64,000 nt of DNA from Lentinus brumalis (Eukaryota; Basidiomycota; Agaricomycetes; Polyporales; Polyporaceae). Location: NCBI GenBank assembly GCA_001792895.1, contig MARA01000038.1:1-64000 (forward strand). The letters run 5' to 3'. Both the position numbers and the translations under genes were made by a program. The notes below the pieces were generated by a model. The model saw only the letters and a program-made list of their open reading frames with translations. It did no database searches and was not told the origin of the DNA. This document shows positions 1 through 11,334 of this stretch, piece after piece. The first letter of the stretch is position 1; each line of letters starts with the position of its first letter.

Positions 1-524
1 GGACGATTTGCATCCGTTCGTGCGAGCGCTCCTCTCCCAAGACACCCATCCATCACCGTCGTCCACGCCCACCACTTCCCTGTTTGCGCACGCCCCGCGA
101 ACAGCTTGCCTGCCTCACCTCTCTCTCAACAACCTGGTAGCCGAATCGCGGTGCTAAGAGCACACGATACGCTATCAGCGGTCATCGCCAAACTCGTCGC
201 AACAGTGTGCTAAGAGCCTGCTGTGCGCGAGTCCGCAAAACGTTGCCCACCGCGGCCACGACGAGCGAGGAGCCGACGCGAGAGCCGACGAGCCGACGAC
301 GACACCCAGGCCACCCCAACCAACGACCAGGACGCACGAGAGCCGACGCGATCCCATCCCCCGACCAGACGAACGGCATCCCCGGAAAGGAAGACGGAGT
401 AGGATACGATACGACTTATTACTGTTAGCGTAGGCCCTAGTTAGTTGTAGTTATACTCTCCATAGTCCCCAGCCCCAAAGAGTCCCGCACGAGCCTTAAC
501 ACCAGCCAGCGCACAACGTGAACC
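1..524. other. Upstream region of first gene, no gene seen
   Basis: No coding exon could be supported here. The stretch is C-rich in the first 130 bases, and the last 120 bases look like a fungal promoter and 5' leader running into the ATG at 525. It may contain the end of a gene that starts outside the window; I cannot tell. Confidence 0.4.
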
Positions 525-3024
525 ATGTCTACGCCAGGACAGGAGATACCCCCTGCGCCGCGACCCAAGTTACCCAAGTTCAAAAAGTACCCCCGCGTCG
601 ACGTGGCTCCGCCCTCTGAAGCGGCCGGGTCGACAGCCCCGGCAGTCACCAGCAGTGCGGCACATGGCAGGTAGGAGTCCAGACATCACACACGACGTAC
701 CTGTGCTGACTCCCATTCGCCCAGCGATCCTGCCTCTGTGGCCGAACCACTTCACCCTCCCGCTGACCCCACGCTCCCGCTGACCTTGCGGCGCAATCGA
801 TTTGGAGCTCGTAAGTCAGCCTGTGGCGGCGCGCGAGAAATAGGTCACTCACCCTGTCTGTCATTAGCCCCTCCCGTCACGAAGGCACACGACGCCAAAG
901 TGGCCTCGCCGAACGTAAACGGCGACTTCGTCATTACTTCGCCAAACACCGAATACGTGCCGGAGTACCCTGTCGAGCGCGAAGTCATTCACACCTTCCG
1001 CGATGGCCGCTGGGGTTGCACGAGTACTCGCGGTGGCCGCAAGCACACGTCGAGGGGATGCTACATGTCGCGTGCATCCCACGCCGTCCGTCGCCGCCCG
1101 ATGTGCCCAGCGTCCTTTGGGCCACTCTGCTTCCTGAATCTCATTGGGAGGAGGACCCCGACATTGCTGTCAGTGGCTTCGGCTACATCAAACGCGACAC
1201 CCGCGATGAGCTGGAGGCCGCGGCTGAAGCAGCCATTAGGGGTTACGAGAGCATCCCCGAGGTCCAGGCCATCGTCCGTCGCTACGGAGATTTCCTCTGC
1301 ATGATTCTCCGCCAAGTCGTGGACCGGATGACGCACCTGCCCTCCGTGGCCAGCCGAGCTGTCGCTGTGGCGGCACACGTACAGCGAGTATGCCTGGAGC
1401 TGGCGGGGCTCAAGACGTACCTCGAGATCGTGGTGCCTCGACTGCACAGTCGGGATAACTTCAGTGAGAGGGTGCTCGACGTCGTGGGCGCATTCCTGAA
1501 CGAAGGGTCGGACGTGTACACTTGGTGGCGAGCAGGTCTGCCATACTGGCTAGTACAGCCCTTGCGTCGGCAGATGCCCGTGTGGCGCGTGGTCGAGCCC
1601 GAAAAACTGTCGACCCTATCGAGTATCCTCGTCGACCCTCCTATTCTCCACGCTCGCGGCGCCTTCATCGGCGCGACCAACTTCACTGGGAATTGGCTCA
1701 GTTCGATGGTGATGTCGGTATCGAAGCATGTGTCTGGGTCTCACCTGGCTCAGCTCAATCTAGTGGCCGTGCCCGCCCTGCCCAGCACCGACCCCACCAG
1801 TTCCAAGCGGCCGCGAATAGAAGCAGGAGAAGTGCGAGGAGAGCATCTGAGCATGCGCGCCGCCCCGCTTCCGACGCCCGTGGCGCCAGAGAAGAAGAAG
1901 AGACGAAGGCACAAGCGTCGCCCGCAGGCTTCTGGCAGTCGTGTCGAATTGGAGGACGGTGAGCACGAGCACGGGCGGGACGGCCAGTCTGTCCCATCGT
2001 CGGCCGAAGCCCCATCGGTGCTCGACCAGCCGGCGCGCAATTTTACTCCGCCCGCATTCTATGACATACCGCAGGTGTGGGAGCGCGCCCTCCGGGCCGT
2101 GTCGCCGGTCAAGCACACGGAAGCCGGCGCGCTGTACTTCTTCCCCCCCCTTTCCTTCTCGACGCCATGCCACCCCAGCCACATTGTATCACAGGGTGCC
2201 TGCATCCTGAACGTGCGCGGGTGGACAAGAAGGGACTCCGCTATCTCCACAACCTTGCCCGCGTGCGTCACTTCTGTCGGGCGCGTCTCTTCGATCCCAG
2301 TCTGGACCACCGGCCGCTCACGATCGCCGAATGGCGCACCGCCCTGTTTGGGAGATACACGCCAGAGCCGCCTATGGGAGGTCACAGTGCCCAGCTACGC
2401 CCCGCCGAAGTGCGGCGCGCGATACGGCGCCAGGATGACCGAAACACCGTGGGGCATATCTTCCGTCGCGTCGCGCTTATGGACTCGTACACCCCCGATT
2501 TGTCAGTGACGCTCGCCGAAATGGAGGTCAACGCGTACACCGTGGAGACCAATCCTCGCATACGCAAGCTGTTGCTGTGGGAAGCCCACGAGATCAACTT
2601 TCGTGCAGAGCTGCTCGCGTTGGATGCGCTCATCGTGCAGACCCCGACGTGGCTGGAGATACATAAGTGGGAACGTGAGGCGTTGGTTTCCCAGGTTTGG
2701 GGAGAGCCATCATCCTGCGTCACGGTCATTCCCGACGTCAAGGACTATCGGCGCGGATATCGATGGAAATCGAGCTCCGAGGAGGGGTGGCAGGACTGCC
2801 GGGGGTGTCTGCGGAACTTCGCCAAGGTGTTGTCGCGCTGGCCAGGTTGTCCTGACGAAGTGGTTGCTGGTGGCGCACACGGTGCAGAGACCGCCGCAGC
2901 GTACGAGCTTCTTCAAGGGCGCGTCGTGGACTTTTACGTGCGGACGTTTGTGCAGCGTTTTTCGCGACTTCCCACTCCTCCAATTGCGTTGCAGGACGAT
3001 GTCGAACAGTGTATCATAGCGTAG
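525..3024 (+). CDS. Large hypothetical protein, polypore-type family, two frame breaks
   Basis: Function not recognised. Exons are 525-670, 725-810 and 868-3024; the two introns (54 and 57 bases) have GTAGGA/CCAG and GTAAGT/TTAG ends and phases that fit. The last exon is coherent only if one base is added to the G4 run at 1012-1015 and one to the C8 run at 2143-2150; the corrected protein would be about 796 residues. Segments in all three frames have normal codon use and join smoothly (…FRDGRW/GLHEYS…, …LYFFPP/PFLLDA…). The middle has a basic, NLS-like stretch (KKKRRRHKRR) near base 1900. The C-terminus is CIIA, which fits a CaaX prenylation box. From memory the family is multi-copy in Polyporales. 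It could be a pseudogene, but the pattern elsewhere in the window points to sequencing error. Confidence 0.7.
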
Positions 3025-3198
3025 GGATCGATCAATGTAGAATAGTGTTGCCGGACTTCATGAGATCGTCGTCAATTTGTGGCTGAACAGGACAGTTTAA
3101 ACCCAATGGTCGGGCACGACCGCCTCTCGGCTTGGAAGGTCAAATCGCCAATTTCGACATGCAAACTTGCAAGACGCCCGCCCCCTTGCCCGCCGTCC

Positions 3199-5358
3199 AT
3201 GACATCCAAGCAGGCTCGCCGCCTGCACAAGACAGAGGTCGCTCTGCTCGTGCAGCTGGTGCAGCATCCAGATATTCAAGCCAAGCTTCTCTTGCCTCGC
3301 ACCGAGTTCCCAGTCAAGCAAGCGGCGGCGCTGCTGACGGAGCGATTCCGCGAGCGCGTGACGACACCTGCCCCCGGGGAAAGCGACAAGGAATTCAAGA
3401 TTCGGCTTCGCAACGCCCACAAATCGCGCAAGCCCTTCATCCAGCGCATCGTGGCCGAAACGGACGCAGCGTTCGAGGCGCGACAGGCTGCCTTTCCTGA
3501 CGTACGTATATTGGGTCGCAACCTTGCGATGGGGTGCTGACCGGGCGCACAGACGATCTACAAGTGGCTCGGGCAGTGGCTACACAAGAGGCGCGTCGCG
3601 GGCAACAAGGGCATTCGAGGGCGCGCCCCGGTCTTTCGCGTACCTGCTAAGAAACACAACCGCAAGGCGAGAGCGGTGAGTGGTCTCGACGTGTTCCAGT
3701 CATCGGATGCTCGTCCCCCGGTGCCCGTCGTTCCATCAGCCAGAGGCGGCACACGGCCCGACGTAGGTGGCTGGCGCAAGGCGTGCAAAGTGGCATGGGA
3801 TGCGTTATCATCGGAGCAGCGGCAAGAGTTCAACATGCTCGCGGCGGAGCGCAATGAGCTGGCGCACGCCACGGATAGTGCGGACGCGGCGTCCGGCGGC
3901 GAGGGCGGTGAGGAACCCTCGAGTGAGGACGACGAGCACGAGGACGCACACGAGGGCGACAGTTGGTGGTGAGTGTGCTCATTGTTGCGCGAGCTCATTC
4001 AACTGACCACGTAGCAGGACGGGCGAGGCCGTTGCCGAATACATCGAGGAGGTTGGTGATTTTGTCGAAACCACGCCACAGTGGGGCGGAGTCTTCATCG
4101 CGGGAGGACCTGATGAACAAGGCGTTGCCTGCGTATGCGTGTAAGTGAGCTTGTATGAGAGAGCACGCAAACATTGTCTGACGCTGCTGCAGGAAGACGA
4201 TTGGGCGGAACCGACATAAGGAGTCCCTTCTGGAAGCCTTCGCGAAAGCGTTCCACTGCACGCTGCGCGAGCTGGACGCGGTCATTGAATTGTGGTTGCA
4301 ACAACGTGACGAAGGCAAGTGCTAAGCCTCTGCGATAATCACACTGAGCTCATTCGGACACAGGACCTGACGAGCCTGAAGGGGAGGGACCCGCGCCTGC
4401 GACACCCCGGAGCGTAGAAGGTTTGTCAATGCGACGTACCTAGAGGACAATTCTGAACGTATGCCCAGATGTGGCGATGCACAACGACGCCTCGGGAACG
4501 GTCACCCCGCCGGCCGCAGGTGAGTGCGTTTGACGTCAGCTGTGAGTGGACGTAACATGGCTGCCCAGACGTGCCAATGGCGGAAGCGATTGCGGAAGCT
4601 GACAAGACCCAGCCACCGAGCGTGGGCAACGCGCAGGACTTACTGCTGCTGTTGCGCGATCCGGCGGTCCTTCGAGGCCTTGAGGCCATGGCTGCAGCTG
4701 CGCGTGAGCCGGTCGCCGCAACGCCCGTATCACATTCTCACGACGGGCGATCTGAGGTCGAGGACATCAGCAGTGAGTGTTGAAGCCCGCCGGCGTCCGA
4801 GTAAACTAACATGGCGTGGGGTCCTCAGTGACATTCGAGGGCAGTGAGCTTGACGCGAACTCAATTGCGGGCCGCCAGCCCACCGCAGGGACAGCGGAAG
4901 CCCAGGATGACGAAGTGCCAACTCAAGTCGGGGACATCAGCGACATCAGCAGTGAGTGTACCAATACCGCTTCGATCTCGCACGAACTCACATTGGGTTG
5001 CGTGATTCAGTGACATTCGAGACGAGTGCGCTCTATAACCGGGTGGATGCGCATGGTGCTGACTTGCTCGTCAACGTAGTTTCGCTGGCAACCTACGAGG
5101 GCGCGACTCCGGTGACCGCCGAAGGTGTGGTGAGTGCGTCCGGGTCCAAGGGGCGGAAGAAGGCCAAGAGGAAGCGGACCGTGGCTGGCGTCGTCATGCC
5201 CGACAATGCAGGTGTAGCTGTAATGAGCCGCCCTCCTCGCGAACCGCAACCCTCGAGAAAGTCCCTCGGAGATCCTGGGTAAGGGTGTGCTTGTCTGCGC
5301 GTGGGCTGGAGCCTAACTTTTGCGCAGGACCACGCCGATTACAGAGAAGGGTACTTGA
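3199..5358 (+). CDS. Multi-exon hypothetical protein with duplicated small exons
   Basis: Function not recognised. The model has ten exons (3199-3501, 3553-3968, 4018-4140, 4193-4314, 4364-4420, 4469-4519, 4569-4772, 4829-4951, 5011-5278, 5328-5358); all phases agree and give about 565 residues. I chose ATG 3199 (MTSKQARRLH) because the reading frame upstream has poor start context. The N-terminal 100 residues are basic and helical. A WRKACKVAWDAL segment in exon 2 has the spacing of an HMG-like helix, but this is weak. Residues after it are acidic (SSEDDEHEDAHE). The intron at 4315-4363 begins GCAAGT, a GC-AG intron. The last exons end or begin with near-identical sequence (ISMTFEGS and ISMTFETS), which indicates exon duplication. 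A basic cluster (KGRKKAKRKR) near 5150 may be nuclear targeting. A possible extra in-frame intron lies at 3675-3740. Confidence 0.6.
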
Positions 5359-5758
5359 TGTTAGCGCAGCGGCACACATCCATAGTATTATATTAGTACA
5401 TGAGGTTGGGAATAGTTTTGTAATCACGACGGCAGGCGAGGGGTGCCACAGGTTGTACATGTCCACACTACAGGAGTAGTCCTCGAACGCAACTGGCCAA
5501 CGCGCGAGCGCTGCCAGGCACGAAGGAATTATTAGGCGACCACCCAATAGCTCCAGTTAGCGCGCGACCGGCGACCGCCCACCACGAATCCCTTGTTTTT
5601 TTTCGCCTGCTCTGCCCTCGTCTCCTCCCCGGCCCCGCCTAGCGAATGGCAAGGATGAAACAGGGAGCGCTGCGGAAAGCTCTGCAAGCTGGAAACAAGA
5701 CACGCGAGCGAGGCGGCGTGGTTCGCAAGAGGAAGAAGTGCGTGGTGACGGTGATCGC

Positions 5759-7245
5759 ATGGACGGAGGTGAGTTCTCGCTCCCCTGGGGAATCCGAAAG
5801 CTTATGGAAGAGAAGGATGATCGCAACCCCGACATATTCACCATGCGCCCGGGACGCGACGAGACCAACCCGGACAGCGTCTGTGTCAAGAGGGTAGCAG
5901 AACGGCTGAAGAGACTCGACGACTTCACGCTGCTCTTCTTCGATATGACGAACGAGGAATGGCAGGAATGCAGGGAGGGTGAGCGTATCTGGTTCGACGT
6001 CTCCCTCGCGTCGATCTTCGTGCGGGTGTTGGGAGTGGAGCGATGCGCCCGCTTTGGGTATTACCTGGAGCAAGCGTCCACGCACTTGTTTGGGGCGCGC
6101 GAGGTGCCGGACAATATGGGTGCATTGTCACACGCCGAAAATACCACGTTCATTGCCGGGACCGGGGTTCGCGTGGTCAGAACGTTGGCCTGGTTGGAAG
6201 TGAGTGATGAGTATCCCTGGTCGCGAATCGATGTTGACAGACTGGAGCAGATGGACGAGGAGCCGGAAGTATTCCCCATCCGCCTCGACTTCGACGACCG
6301 GGTGCTGGTGAGCGACATCCAGAAGGCGTGCAGCGACACGAGCATGGGGCTGTTCTCGTGGGACCATGCGACCACCCAGTGGACCTTCCACGCGCCCGAA
6401 GCGAGTATTCGAGTTTTCAAGTTTCACTCCGCCCTGCTCGTGAAAGCGCCAGACGTGGGGACGTGCATTTATGCAGGGCGCGAAATCCGTAGGCTGCAGC
6501 ATGAGGCCTTCGTGGTGACCCGGGTAAGTCGCCGGTACTATGGTGGTGTGCGTCTGCTCACCGTCACATCCAGTGTGTGAGCGCAGCGCAGGAAGCGAAT
6601 ACAGGCGACATGGTGAGTACCGCGCCAGATGGTTAGATGTCGTCGACTGATTACCTGGTCGTGCAGCCGGACAACGATGACATGAACGTGATCGAATCGG
6701 TAAGTCTTTTCAGTAAGGATGCAACCATGCAAGCTGAGGAGAGGCGCAGGGTCACCCGCGGGCTGCTCGACTGGAAGGCCCCAATGTGGTGAGTAGAACA
6801 GTGAATTGATCGAGTACCCCGCTGACGGCTCTCTGACAGAACAAAACCAAGGTGGGCGGGCCTGACCGGAGGAGCACAGTTTGGGATGGGAGACTGATAT
6901 GTCGACGTTTAGGACAATGCAAGTACGATGTCAGGCGGCGAAGACACCTCCTTGGTTGGAGGGCGCCGCCCCGAAGCCACCGTTGGGCACGAGGAGGACG
7001 CCAACGCTTTGGGCGACGTTGCACACGATGCCGGGGACGTGATATGGGCTAGACCAGCGAAGGGGGCAGAAATGAGGCGTTACGTAGCTTCGCTTCTGGT
7101 GGAGAAGTATCTGTGGCACAGACGTTCGGTCGGTCACGACAACTCAGACTTGCCGGAGGAGCTGAAGGCGTGCTTCCCGGAGCGTGTGTGCGCACCGCTG
7201 GGGCAGGGAGACACATGCGAGGATGCGATCGAGGTGGATTATTAG
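5759..7245 (+). CDS. Hypothetical protein with a chain of phase-0 mini-exons
   Basis: Function not recognised. Exons are 5759-6523, 6574-6612, 6667-6699, 6750-6788, 6840-6851 and 6913-7245, giving about 406 residues. Every exon is a multiple of three and every intron has GT(A/G)AG-type ends except the donor at 6852 (GTGGGC). The start is uncertain: an in-frame ATG is at 5759, but a second open segment from ATG 5646 (MARMKQGALRKALQAGNK, basic) flows into this frame if one base is missing near 5766-5771, which would add about 38 residues. The first exon encodes a globular alternating region with aromatic pairs (LFFDMTNEEWQECREG); the tail is acidic. It is the third of five head-to-tail genes, 400 bases after its neighbour. 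Confidence 0.6.
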
Positions 7246-7412
7246 TTGTAGAGGAACGAGCGCACGAAATCAATCAATTGCGCCAGGGCCCGTCCGGAAG
7301 AGCGGACAGACACCTCGAGATAAAAAGACGCGGGGGCAGAAAATTTGCGTGAACGCATTCTGCGTCCATCCTTCCTCTGTCCTACCCAACCCCCACTCCC
7401 CCCCGACTTCCC

Positions 7413-9727
7413 ATGGCTCCCGTCGTCACTCTCGTCCGCCACCCCTGGAAGGCCGCGAAGGGTAACAACCCGGAATACCCTGCGAATGTCTGCCAACTAG
7501 CGCATGTGGGGGCGGAGTTACGTGTGCCGTCGATGCGCAAAGGATGTAAGAGGTGCGGGAAAAGGGACGGCACGTTCATCGCTTGGGTGTGCTACACTCG
7601 GGCGTTAACAGGGATGATCATGGTTAAGGTGCGTCGACGTCTGGGGACATGCGCGATTGAACTGACATCGCTACTGCAGTGCGACGACTGTGGCCGCCAG
7701 TACATCGGCGATGACGACCTGTGTCCAGACGCCAGCACGCAGGAGGACATAGCCAAGGCATGGGCTGCGGCGGACGAGTTCAAGAAGTCCCTGCAGGCCG
7801 CCAAGGCGCGGAACAACGCGGTGAAGTCAACGCTGGACGCGCAGAAGAAGTTGGCCGCGGCAGCTCGGCGCAAGGCTGACAATGCAGTCAAATCCGCGAA
7901 GAAGGCCGCGGAGAGGGCAGAGGAGGCGAAGAAAGAGGCGGAGCGCAAGGCGGCAGAGGTTGGATCTCAGATGTTTGAAGAGAAACGACCCGCGTCGCCC
8001 AATGGTCTCGTTGACGAGGCTGTCTCTGCGGGAGGAGACCGCGAGGAGATAGACCGGTTGCGAGCTCGCGAACACCGGAGGCTGCATGGGTTGGGCGCGA
8101 GCGCCATATCCAGCGCGTCGCGAGGAGAGGTGCGTGATGATGATGAATGGAAGGAGTGTACGCTGACATATTCGCTGGACAGAGGGCTCCCGTCAATGTG
8201 CAGGCCAAATTGCTCTTCTGGATACAGGTGAGCACTGCTGTCTACGCTGATCTCTGCGCGCGCCACTGACTATGGTGCCAGCCCGGACAGCCCCCGGAGG
8301 AGTGCATGGTGACTGTGAACACGAAGGCGACCGTCTTCCTTGAGGACTTGCCTGTCGTCGCTGCGCATCGTGGGGTCGAGACCCGCGACTTCTGGTTGTG
8401 GGACGTAGTGTTTCACAAGTGGGAGCTTGCAACGGAGGACGAGGTCGACGTGGACAAGCAAGACTCGACCATCTTGGCACGTGTGGACTACCCCGGCGCG
8501 TGCCAGGGCTTCGGCACCGAGTTGCACGTCCTCCAAGACTTGATGGACCCGAAGGGGCGCGAAGATGCCCAGCTACTGTGCGACGCCCGCAGGATTGAGA
8601 TCGGCAACCGACACATGGATGTGCAGAAGGTGTGGATCGTGCTTTGGTGGGAGGTAAGGATACATATCTTCTATGCGACCACAGGCTGACGCACATTCAA
8701 ATCTGGTTCGCAGTTCGGCACAGCCCCAACGGCCGTCTGCCTCAAGCTTCATAACGGTCGCTGGGCGAGGCTGAGCGACGTGCAGGCCCTGATGAGTCTC
8801 CTCGGGGACACGCCCGATCTGGACGTGTGGGTTCACGATCAGACGCAGTGGTCTTCGCAAGTTGCCTGGCATGCCCTCACGGTGCCTGCGAAGTATGACA
8901 CGGTGCTGGTGCGCAAGAAGGGTCTCTCTCACATGCCCTACCTGGGCATTGAGATCGCCGCGCTCGACACCCGGCGTCGGCTGGAGCTGCCCACCTATGT
9001 GCCTCTCCCGCAGAACGTCCCGGCCACGCCCGCGCGTGGGCACGCCGCGCGTACGTTCAAAGATCTGTCGACGCCCGTCAAGACCGAAGCACGAGAGTCC
9101 CCGAGCAAGACGATCAAGCACGGATCCACTCGCGTCAACGTCGTCAAGACCGAGGCACGCGAGACCCCGTCGAAGACTAAGAAAGCCCGCAAGCCGCGCG
9201 ACTCCGCCGAGTACATAAATGTGGACGAACTCGCCGACGCACCAGTGAAGGTTGAACGCGTGACCCGCTCGAAGTCAGTTGGGGCCTTGGCGGCGTCCCA
9301 GCACACAGACAAAACTGACGCAAGGTTCGAGGGCGTGCAGGGCCCTCGCGTCGAAGAGGAGGCGGACATGACCCCATCGCGCAACCCTCGTGCGCCCGCG
9401 TCGGGCGCTGGTAGCGACACGCAGTGCGAGCCAAGGCTCGAGAGGCCCGTGGTTGCGCCAGCCGACGAGTACGAGTACGTCCTCCCAAAGGCCGACCTCG
9501 ACTCGCGCAAGCGGGGTCGTGATGAGATCGCGGGCTGCGGGGACATGAGCAGCGTCTTGGGGGATCGGAATGCCAAGCGAATGAAACGCGAGCCCAGCCT
9601 GGAGGGGGAGGACATGGGGGACAACTTCGCGCGGGCGAGCGCACGCCGAGGACTGGATTGGGCCCGCGCGACGGTGGTGGACGCCAACGGGCAGGAGTGT
9701 ATTGACATCGACCAACTCTTCGAATAA
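7413..9727 (+). CDS. Hypothetical protein: cysteine pairs, coiled coil, basic tail
   Basis: Five exons (7413-7628, 7680-8129, 8183-8227, 8282-8653, 8714-9727) all join in phase 0 and give about 698 residues. Residues about 47-85 contain CKRCGKRDG, a later single cysteine and CDDCGRQY…C, a possible zinc-binding arrangement that spans intron 1. Residues about 100-175 are a long Ala/Lys/Glu heptad stretch (KKAAERAEEAKKEAERK), a clear coiled coil. The centre (exon 4 and start of exon 5) looks globular. The C-terminal 250 residues are polar, with repeated V(K)TEARE(S/T)PSKT units and a bipartite basic motif (SRKRGRDE). Nuclear location is an inference. I do not recognise the family. Confidence 0.7.
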
Positions 9728-10475
9728 GGGCAGCACGCGAGACATAGCTTAGAATACAAAATGTATCGTGGAACTGTACACGAGTTGAACTACACCTACT
9801 AACCATCGAGCGCAGTCACAGGCAACGAGAGCTCCGCCAAGGCGGACAGAGAGGCAGGGACAGTGCGCGCGGAGAGAGTCTCATTGGCGGGATCGTGCGT
9901 AAGACACCGAGGGCTGAGCCCGGTGGTGCGCATGAACACGCAACGCGAGAACCCGAACGACGCGAACGTGCTCAGGCCTACCGTTTGGGGCGCATTAGGT
10001 ACGTTTGTGTCTCGTTCATCAACATGAGGCAGGAGATTGACACGCGCGAAAGGCCGAAAGACGTCGAATGAACATGACAACAACATTGCGCGGGAAGTAC
10101 ATGTCTCATCGCACCCAAACCCAACTGACTTGGCTGCACACAGGTCTCGTTATACGTCGCAGGCGATGGGTGGGCCGTGCGATCATAATGGTTGGGTCAT
10201 GCTATGATAGTTAGACCTGCGAGGGGGCGAAGCGCGGCCGGGAAGCATGGCTGTGTAGACGGTGAGTTGGCAGAAGTTCGAACATGCGTGATGGAATGGT
10301 CCTTGTTGACAGCTCCGTGGCTTGCAGGCGCGGAGAAGCACGGCGCTGTTGCAAGAGATACTCACGACGCTGCTGCAGCATGCAAGACGGGGATTTAAGT
10401 CAGAGATGAGCAGGGCGCAGGTCAACCCACCCGCTGCCAATCGCCCATATCCGAACCCCCCCCAACCGGCTCATC
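9728..10475. other. Intergenic spacer, no gene seen
   Basis: Open frames in this 750-base gap are short and lack a plausible codon pattern or splice context. The last 30 bases before ATG 10476 contain a C8-like run and a leader typical of the downstream gene. Confidence 0.4.
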
Positions 10476-11334
10476 ATGTCCATGCCCCCGGAGAAGACGT
10501 ACCAGGCGAACCTCGAGCAGGCCCTCCGCAAGGCCGTAGACGCGGGCGTGCACATTGGCATTGTCCCGGCGATGATGCGCCCGAGCGTGGCGACAGTGGC
10601 GTACCTCAAGCACATGTCTAAAGTGCGGGCGAAATCCTGCGTTCAGTGCAGCGAGAAAGGGCGGGTATGTCGCGCAACCAACCTGAGCACGGAGCGTTGC
10701 TGGGACTGCCGGGAGGAGAGGAAGTGCTCGTGGGAGACGGGTGAGTATTCGTCGTGGTAGTGATGAGAGTAGACTAACGACCAATGTCAGAGATGCGGCA
10801 GAAGTTCAAGAAACACACCCTTCATGTCGAGCGCTATGCGATGGCCACGGAGGAAGGCCTCATCGCGCTCCCGAAAGGTGCGATTTGGGGCGGCAAGACG
10901 GAGCAGTCGGAGGACATGCGCGAGCATGTGCCCCTGAAGAAGGAGAAGGGTGTGGCCGACGGTGAGGCCGCTGTGGGCGACGGGAGCGAGACCGCTGATG
11001 CGACCGTGCTGCAGCGAGTGCTTTTGCGCCTGGGGGCGATCGAACAAAAGGTCGACCAGCTGCTGGCGGAGAAGAAGCGCAAGGCCTCGTCGCTTTCGGA
11101 GGCCTCCCCTGAGTCGTCTCCGGAGCCCCCGCTCTCGCAGCCATCCGCCCGTGCCAAGCGTAAGAGTCCTCGGCTTTTGGTCATAACCTATGCTGACCTG
11201 TCATCGCAGGTGCCCGCCGTCGCGTTGCGTCCTCCCCGCGGAGCCCGTCGCAGGCCCTTCCGGGACGCGCCACTCGGAGGACGAGACTAGTGTTTAGGAT
11301 GCACGAAGACGGCAACAGTGGCGGACGATGCTAG
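10476..11334 (+). CDS. Small cysteine-cluster protein with coiled coil
   Basis: Exons 10476-10740, 10791-11159 and 11210-11334 give about 252 residues; introns begin GTGAGT and GTAAGA and end TCAG and GCAG, with a CTGAC branch site in the second. Residues about 55-88 carry CVQCSEKGRVC…CWDCREERKCSW, six cysteines spaced C-x2-C-x6-C-x9-C-x2-C-x6-C. This recalls, but does not match, the Zn(II)2Cys6 fungal DNA-binding motif, which is spaced C-x2-C-x6-C then C-x2-C-x6-C with a loop of 5-12; the loop here is in range, so a zinc cluster is plausible. A leucine-rich heptad (VLQRVLLRLGAIEQKVDQLL) follows, then a basic serine tail. A transcription-factor-like role is inferred only. If intron 2 is retained the protein ends at 11290 instead. 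Confidence 0.6.

Noticed and set aside
2143..2150. Intron instead of a missing base at the C8 run
   Set aside because: The only nearby donors are poor and splicing would remove well-ordered coding sequence, while one added C joins both frames directly.
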